Of a DNA stretch of 64,000 nt, positions 58,816-64,000 are shown in pieces. The position numbers were made by a program, and so were the translations under genes. This DNA is from Riptortus pedestris. Taxonomy: Eukaryota > Arthropoda > Insecta > Hemiptera > Alydidae. Each line of letters starts with the position of its first letter. The stretch's first letter is position 1. The DNA lies in NCBI GenBank assembly GCA_019009955.1, contig CM032228.1, positions 3,110,001 through 3,174,000 on the forward strand, read 5' to 3'. Below the pieces are notes generated by a model. That model searched no databases and had not been told where the DNA came from. It saw only the letters and a list, made by a program, of their open reading frames with translations.

Positions 58816-59094
58816 CATGTCCATTGGTTGCCCTGAGCTGCTGACCAGGAGGCGGTCCCCCCTTCATCAGCCAGTCTACTCCAAATGCCCCATGGAATCT
58901 TCCCAGCTTCTTCTGTCCTTTGTATACTCCTTAAATACAAACCGTGACATCCTCTTTGTTATGAGATTCATACTGGTAGCTTCTTCCCTCTCCTGAGTAG
59001 ACAGAAACCGTATTCTGCTTCTTTTTTGGCATTTTAGCTCGTCTCCAATCTAGTATTATTAACTAAAAGAAGACTCATCAGTTATATATATATA

Positions 59095-59325
59095 TTTTTT
59101 TTTATTTATTAACGTCCACTTTTTGCAACTTAGGCTAATCGGGACGGGTTATCTACAGGTTACCACCCTTTTCTAGTCAGGGTGGGATTTTAGGATGTTA
59201 TTTAATGAATTTCGTCACTAAATAATTTCCTTTGCCCAGGCAAGAATCGAACTCGTCACTCTAGGTTTACCATGTGAGATAAAGGTCAACGCTTTAACTC
59301 GCATGGCTAACCTGAGCCCCCATTC
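59095..59325 (-). repeat. tRNA-derived SINE
   Basis: The minus strand starts GGGGCTCAGGTTAGCCATGC and has a B-box-like GAGTTCGATTCTTGCC about 75 nt in, as in a Pol III promoter derived from a tRNA. An unrelated body and an A-rich end (AATAAATAAAAAAAA) follow. A fragment of the same family is at 50262-50345. Confidence 0.65.
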
Positions 59326-59463
59326 AGTTATAGCCATAACTCTAAACTAATTTATTAACACCAAATGTAACATCACCTAGCAACCATAACATATGCTTCA
59401 TTTGATTCCATCACCTAGCAACCTTAGCATATGCTACGTTATTATCTAGTGACCGTAAAATAT

Positions 59464-60035
59464 TGTTGCGAAAATTAAATACATGAATAATCCTTCAGAG
59501 AGAGAGTCGCGTATTTGGAAAGTCTGGCGTAGATCAAAGAAGCCGACAGAATGTCCTAGGTCCTACCAGTACCTTCCAGCCAGACGTCGAGGGGTTCAGA
59601 CAATTCCCCTTTGATTTATGCCGACAAGCTATATAAAGAAGGGCCTGCCGCGAGCGAGTCAGTTTTATGCTCAGCGATCTTGATGGTCACATCAGTGCTA
59701 CAGTGCGACTTAGTGCAGTGCGGTAAAGTGTTTTTAGAAGAAGAACAGTGTTGTGCCGTGACTGTAAGTAACAGTTTAGTGCCGCGAAGTAAAGGACAGT
59801 GCAGTGCCGTCTTTCTGTGAATTTCAGTGACCGTGAGTGAATTATTGGACTGTGTAATCTGAAGAACAGTGACGCCATCAGTGTATACTGTGAGTAGTAA
59901 CTAAGAATAATTGTGCATTGTGAATTAAATTGTGCAGTGATAAAAACTGTGAAACTTGCGAGTATTTAATTTTGCAGTCCAAAAGAACTCTCATTAAAAA
60001 CGTTTATTACTGGTTTTGGTAATAAAAACGTAACA
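59464..60035 (+). repeat. Solo LTR (572 bp), Ty3/gypsy-like
   Basis: Starts TGTTGCGAAAATTAAATACA, ends AAAAACGTAACA and is flanked by a 4-bp duplication ATAT (59460-59463 and 60036-60039). It has a promoter-like TATATAAAG near 59630 and AATAAA near 60021. No internal region or second LTR, so it formed by LTR-LTR recombination. It sits within relics of the 38-bp CACCTAGCAACC repeat. Confidence 0.75.
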
Positions 60036-60208
60036 ATATGCTTCATTATCACCTAGCAACCCTAGCATATGCTTCATTTGATTCCATCACCTAGCAACCA
60101 TATCATATGCTACGTAATCATCTAGCGACCGTAACATATGCTTCATTATCACATAGCAACCATGCTTCATTACCAAATCTGAAAAATTTAATATTTTATG
60201 TTTTTCAG

Positions 60209-60398
60209 GTGGACAGATTTATACAAAAAATTTGACGAGCTGATACAAAAGTTAATTCCCTTCTGTACAAGGGAATGGTCATTCAGTAACGAGAATGTTC
60301 AATCACTGTGGAAGAGAATGAGCAAGGAGGAGAGAGAAACATTCCCTTTCACTTTCCAAGGATTTGATTGGGATCATTATCTACCTATTTACTTTCAG
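60209..60398 (+). CDS. FAR: Fatty acyl-CoA reductase, exon vii (FAR_C domain)
   Basis: The acceptor TTTTTCAG ends at 60208 and the donor GTATAT follows CAG at 60398. The first base completes the Lys codon from exon vi. Peptide WTDLYKKFDELIQKLIPF, then REWSF.NENVQSLWKRMS and FQGFDWDHYLPIYFQ, the typical FAR_C order (Y.K.......FT..EW.F...N...LW..LS...R..F.F....DW..Y). Confidence 0.93.
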
Positions 60399-61325
60399 GT
60401 ATATATTCCATTTTATAACGTATCTATCTCTACTTCCATAATTAATCATGCTCACTATTAAAATAAGTAATATTCCATTATATTCCCTTCTCACATGCTG
60501 GAGTAACACACAGATAATCCCACCTCAACATTTCCCTTAAGGGAAGTCAGCTATTGAGGTTGTACTCAAGGCGCGATTTTCGAAAAATTTCTTCAAATGA
60601 CCATCCATCCTACCCAGGAGATGACGAAAATGACTTCCGTTCAAAATTCAATATTAATGTAAATTAAATTGACTATAAATATTGTTATATACATTTATTC
60701 TCCCATCTTCTATATTTACTTCTATATTTTTGAGTTTTCAGCGTTAAGCAAACCCCCACACCTACTCATGGCATACTAACTTTACTTTGTTATATAATAA
60801 ACCAATTTATTTGAATCTCAAATACCAATTTATTCGAAACTTAACTATCATCTAGTAACTATCTGTTGAAAACAGACATTTACTAGATGAGTTACTTGCA
60901 AATAAGGTGTGTAATGGTGTCATCATTTAAGTTCTGAAATGTTTATTTGTGCTACACCATTCTCGATATTTAACTGTTTCAATCAACACTAAGGCCAGTT
61001 GCACACACAGCGGATTTTTCCGAGCGGATGTTTTACTGTCGCCGCCGTTCCAATAGTAGTCCACAGTAGTACATTGGAGCTTGCACACTCGACGGGAAAA
61101 AAAACGATCGGTAAGTTTAACGTCGGCGTTAGCTGTGCAGCCACTGGAGCCGACGGAAGTTTTACCGTCACTTCCATGTAGTGGCCAACGTAACCAAATG
61201 AACGTTTGCACACACGTCGGATTTTACCGCTCATACGTTTGGCAGTATGAGTTGAATTCTCTTGCATGCACCTTCTGTTTCTGTTTCCGCATCCACGTAT
61301 CCTCTCTCCCTTGTGTTTTGTTGTC

Positions 61326-61470
61326 ATGAGTGAGGAAATTGATAATGAAATTCTTATTTCATTAGTGGAATCAAAGCCTGTGCTTTGGGATAAAACTTTA
61401 GACAGTTTTAAGGACCGAAATGCTTCGAAAATCGCTTGGCATGCTGTGTGTGTGGAATTACGAAGTGACT
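61326..61470 (+). pseudogene. MADF-domain start of the Harbinger accessory protein
   Basis: ATG at 61326. MSEEIDNEILISLVESKPVL and DKTLDSFKDRN...AWHAV match the MADF (Myb/SANT-like) domain (L...V...P.LWD.....Y..R....AW..I). It is cut off after about 48 residues by the internal deletion. Confidence 0.75.
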
Positions 61471-61695
61471 GGTATCTTTTAACCAGCCATGCAGTTCATC
61501 AAAGGAAGTCATTGACATCCTGAAATAGTTGAAAAATTTCTTGTCATCTTGCCTCAACTCATCAAACAATGCGTAGAATGCGCCAGCCTCATTTCTTCGT
61601 TCATTAATTGGATGAATCCAAAACAGTCGATTTTTTCTTCGCCTTCTCATTCGGCGACGGAATAACAACAACGTTATGAGCTGCTCTTGGTTCAT
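61470..61695 (-). pseudogene. HARBI1-like transposase N-terminal fragment
   Basis: The minus strand from MNQEQL has RRRRKNRLFWIHPINERR followed by LFDELRQDDKKFFNYFRMS and SFDELHGWL, the conserved N-terminal region of Harbinger transposases. No catalytic Asp/Glu remain. Confidence 0.8.
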
Positions 61696-61984
61696 GTCGG
61701 ACTTCAAAACTGAACTGAAATTGGTTCCAGAACTACAACTGCTGGTACCGACGTAAATTTTTCCGCCTATTAGCGGCGGTAAAATATCCGATCATAAGCG
61801 GCGGTAGAATATCCGACCATAAGCGACGGTAGGTTGTCCGCTCGGAAAAATCCGCTGTGTGTGCAACTGGCCTAATAGTTAATGGCTGCCGATTTTAGCA
61901 GATAGTGAGATGATGTCATTAGTATGTTAACGGATATTTTCCCTCCAGAAATTTATTGCACGCTAAAATATTATTTTATTTCAG

Positions 61985-62049
61985 GGAGTAAAGAAGTACA
62001 TGGCTAAAGACAAATATGATGAAAAGAAAGCAATAAGAAAGGCTAATAG
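61985..62049 (+). CDS. FAR: Fatty acyl-CoA reductase, exon viii (FAR_C, incomplete gene)
   Basis: The acceptor TATTTCAG ends at 61984 and the donor GTAAAT starts at 62050. Phase 0 in, phase 2 out. Peptide GVKKYMAKDKYDEKKAIRK matches the G.RKY..K.......A.. segment of FAR_C. The eight exons give about 464 residues. The C-terminal hydrophobic segment, which anchors insect FARs in the membrane, must be further right and was not found before 64000. Confidence 0.85.
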
Positions 62050-62084
62050 GTAAATATATTAGTTTACTATTTTATAGTTTCTTA

Positions 62085-62729
62085 GCAGAGTTCAGTTATT
62101 GCAGGGAAATCAGTTATTGAGGTTGAACTCCTGAGACGCTTATCAAAAAATGTCTTCAAATGTTCATCGATTACTACCTAGTACATGACGAATATGAGAT
62201 CCGATCAAAATTGCATATATATATATATTAATATATATATGTGTGTGTGTCTGTTACCGCCCTGGCAGTCGCAAATTTAGTCAAATCGTTACTAAACTCG
62301 ATATTTTATTAAATAAACTATTGTTTTATGCAAAAATAAAGGTCAAGTTCGTTAATGGCCAATGGGAGAGAGTGTTTAGAGTGGAGGAATTTCGAAAATT
62401 CCTTATATTTCCGTTACTATGCGTCGGATGAAAAATCGTATAGAGGCAATCTTATTGAAAATGTAATGCTCCTTAAATGTTGCTATTTACGTTCTTTTCA
62501 GTATCTTGATTATTAACGGAATATATGCGTTTTTAGTTTTCGGCTTTGAGTAACCCCCCCCCACTCCTACACATGCCATATGAACAATAAGCAGTTATAT
62601 TATGAGGCACATTATTTGAAGCTTAAATACCAAATACTGTTCTCATGGAGCTTTTATTTTTAAGATAAATTCAAATAAATGCATGTGGGAAATCTGCTTA
62701 GATTACGCAGCCCCTGCGTGATGGCCTTT
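62085..62729 (-). mobile_element. Diverged HINE copy
   Basis: From AGCAGAGTTCAGTTATTGC through a short (TA)n at 62215-62240 and the interior to GCAGCCCCTGCGTGATGGCC. The next HINE copy follows without spacer. Confidence 0.6.
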
Positions 62730-62772
62730 TTAGCAGATTTCCCTTAAGGGATGACGAAAATGAGGTCAGTTC

Positions 62773-62803
<31 letters not shown>

Positions 62804-63284
62804 GATTGTCTGTTAACGCTCTAGTGGTCGCAATTTATGTTTGATCGGTACGAAACTCGATATTTAATCGTTTTATGTAAAAAGAAAGATCAAGTTCGTT
62901 AATGGCTGAAGACGGATCAGTGAGAGGGGGGGGTTTAGAGGGGGATTTTTGAAAATTCGAAATATCTTCGTTATTATGCGTCGGATCGAAAAATTGTGAG
63001 GAATCAACCTTATTGCAAATTAAATTTACTATAAATGTTGTTCTATGCACTTATTCTGTATCTTGAATATTAACCGAGATATTTGCATTTGTATTGTGTG
63101 TGGGGTCGGCTATGTTCGGGACTTTCCGCCGAGAGCTAGTGCGGCCGTTTCCGTAACTGTTCGTCCCTCGTGAATAGGTTTAGAGATTCCTTACTACTAC
63201 TGTTGTTATTAGGCAGATTTCTCTATTGTAAAACTTCACGTGGGAAATGTACTTAGATCACGCAGCCCTTGCGTGACGGACTTT
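62730..63284 (-). mobile_element. HINE copy, head-to-tail with the previous one
   Basis: TTAGCAGATTTCCCTTAAGGG, then a deletion to GATGACGAAAATGAGG, (TA)n at 62780-62802, the interior and the end GCGTGACGGACTTTT. Confidence 0.7.
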
Positions 63285-63758
63285 TTTATGGTTATGTATG
63301 ATTTTATACTCCACTACCACAAGAGGACAGTGGGTTCACTTAGGAGCCAATACTTATATTTGGCAATATTATAATTAATAATTGTTGAAAAAAATGAAAA
63401 GCAATGATATTTATTTAGAATATATTATCATAATTAAAATTCCCTCGATACACAAAATCATTAATCGCAATGTCCGCTAACCACCTCATGATGCTCGGCT
63501 ATTACAGATTCCTACAACGAAATGGCTAAACCGGCTAGGAAAATGGCCGTTCAAATTCAATATATTTTCCTTATCATGAGTTAGATTGAAAAATATTATA
63601 AAACCAATCTTGTCAAGGTATTGATGCTCTACATTTTTTTGTAGATCATATATTAAGCGAGTTATTTTTACTTTATTATATTCTACCCTCTCTTCAATTC
63701 TGATTCAATACAAATTACAGTACCAGATGTAGTAAATGGTTTTCATTCTGGATATCTT
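63285..63758. other. Spacer, probably still FAR intron 8
   Basis: AT-rich with weak similarity to HINE interior (TTATCATGAGTTAGATTGAAAAAT). No exon recognised. Confidence 0.4.
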
Positions 63759-63885
63759 TTAGCAGATTTCCCTTAAGGGAAATCAGCTATTGAGGTTGTA
63801 CTCATGACGGAATTTTCGACATTTTTCTTCAAATGTCCATCAATCCTACCTAGTAGATGACGAAAATGAGGTCCGTTCAAAACTG

Positions 63886-63957
<72 letters not shown>

Positions 63958-64000
63958 TGTCTGTTACCGCTCTAGCGGTCGCAATTTTTGTTTGATCCTT
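63759..64000 (-). mobile_element. HINE copy cut by the window end
   Basis: TTAGCAGATTTCCCTTAAGGG, GATGACGAAAATGAGGTCCG, a long (TA)n (63888-63954) and CTCTAGCGGTCGCAATTTTTG. The copy continues beyond 64000. Confidence 0.7.

Larger units (their letters stand above)
51346..60208 (+). other. FAR intron 6, 8.9 kb, mostly minisatellites
   Basis: Holds arrays at 51640-53725, 54962-57120 and 57377-58815, a diverged HINE end (53890-54050), a SINE (59095-59325) and a solo LTR (59464-60035). 54050-54961 and 57121-57376 show nothing recognisable beyond a degenerate HINE start near 54310. Confidence 0.75.
60993..61872. mobile_element. PIF/Harbinger deletion derivative (880 bp)
   Basis: Terminal inverted repeats begin GGCCAGTTGCACACACAGCG and continue with GATTTTTCCGAGCGGA; the right end is their inverse. 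The 3-bp duplication TAA lies at 60990-60992 and 61873-61875, typical of PIF/Harbinger. Inside are the starts of both proteins such elements encode, in convergent orientation: a MADF-type DNA-binding protein (plus) and a HARBI1-like transposase (minus). The DDE core is absent, so the copy is non-autonomous. Confidence 0.88.
60399..61984 (+). other. FAR intron 7
   Basis: Contains a diverged minus-oriented HINE copy (60528-60960, CATTTCCCTTAAGGGAAG...) and the PIF/Harbinger derivative at 60993-61872. Confidence 0.7.

Overview
The window is nuclear DNA of an insect. It is AT-rich, contains two spliced protein-coding genes and is otherwise made of transposable elements and minisatellites. The insect assignment rests on the fatty acyl-CoA reductase exons, a Jockey-clade LINE with a TTAGG-type motif, a copia-like element primed on the anticodon arm of initiator tRNA-Met, and Penelope, piggyBac and PIF/Harbinger remnants. 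A hemipteran is plausible, but the sequence alone does not fix the order.

Layout. 1-730: eroded piggyBac transposase. 1196-5696: nearly complete copia-like LTR retrotransposon with a perfect 5-bp target duplication, inserted in a dispersed repeat (here called the R-element). 5.7-15 kb: R-element copies with internal ~298-bp monomers and (TA)n borders, including a three-level nest. 16.4-20.5 kb: a TRIAP1/Mdm35 gene with two alternative first coding exons and one shared last exon. 17.8-23.9 kb: several copies of a Helentron/INE-1-like non-autonomous element (here HINE), one inserted inside another. 24.6-26.3 kb and 27.2-28.0 kb: minisatellites. 28.0-30.7 kb: LINE and copia remnants, a MITE with long inverted repeats and a small LTR-like insertion. 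33.6-38.7 kb: a full-length but broken Jockey-clade LINE with a 10-bp target duplication.

39.24-62.05 kb: eight exons of a plus-strand fatty acyl-CoA reductase (FAR). They give about 464 residues with continuous splice phases; both termini are missing. The introns hold a Penelope-like element with a GIY-YIG domain, an RTE-like LINE whose RT block has become a 93-bp satellite, arrays of 15-, 38-, 38- and 41-bp units, a solo LTR, a tRNA-derived SINE, a PIF/Harbinger deletion derivative and several HINE copies. 62.0-64.0 kb: more HINE copies.

Function. TRIAP1 would act with PRELI-family proteins in mitochondrial intermembrane-space phospholipid transfer. FAR would reduce fatty acyl-CoA to fatty alcohol for wax, hydrocarbon or pheromone synthesis. 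Nothing links the two genes beyond proximity. The most unusual points are the TRIAP1 exon duplication, whose geometry should force mutually exclusive splicing, and the satellite made from a reverse-transcriptase motif.
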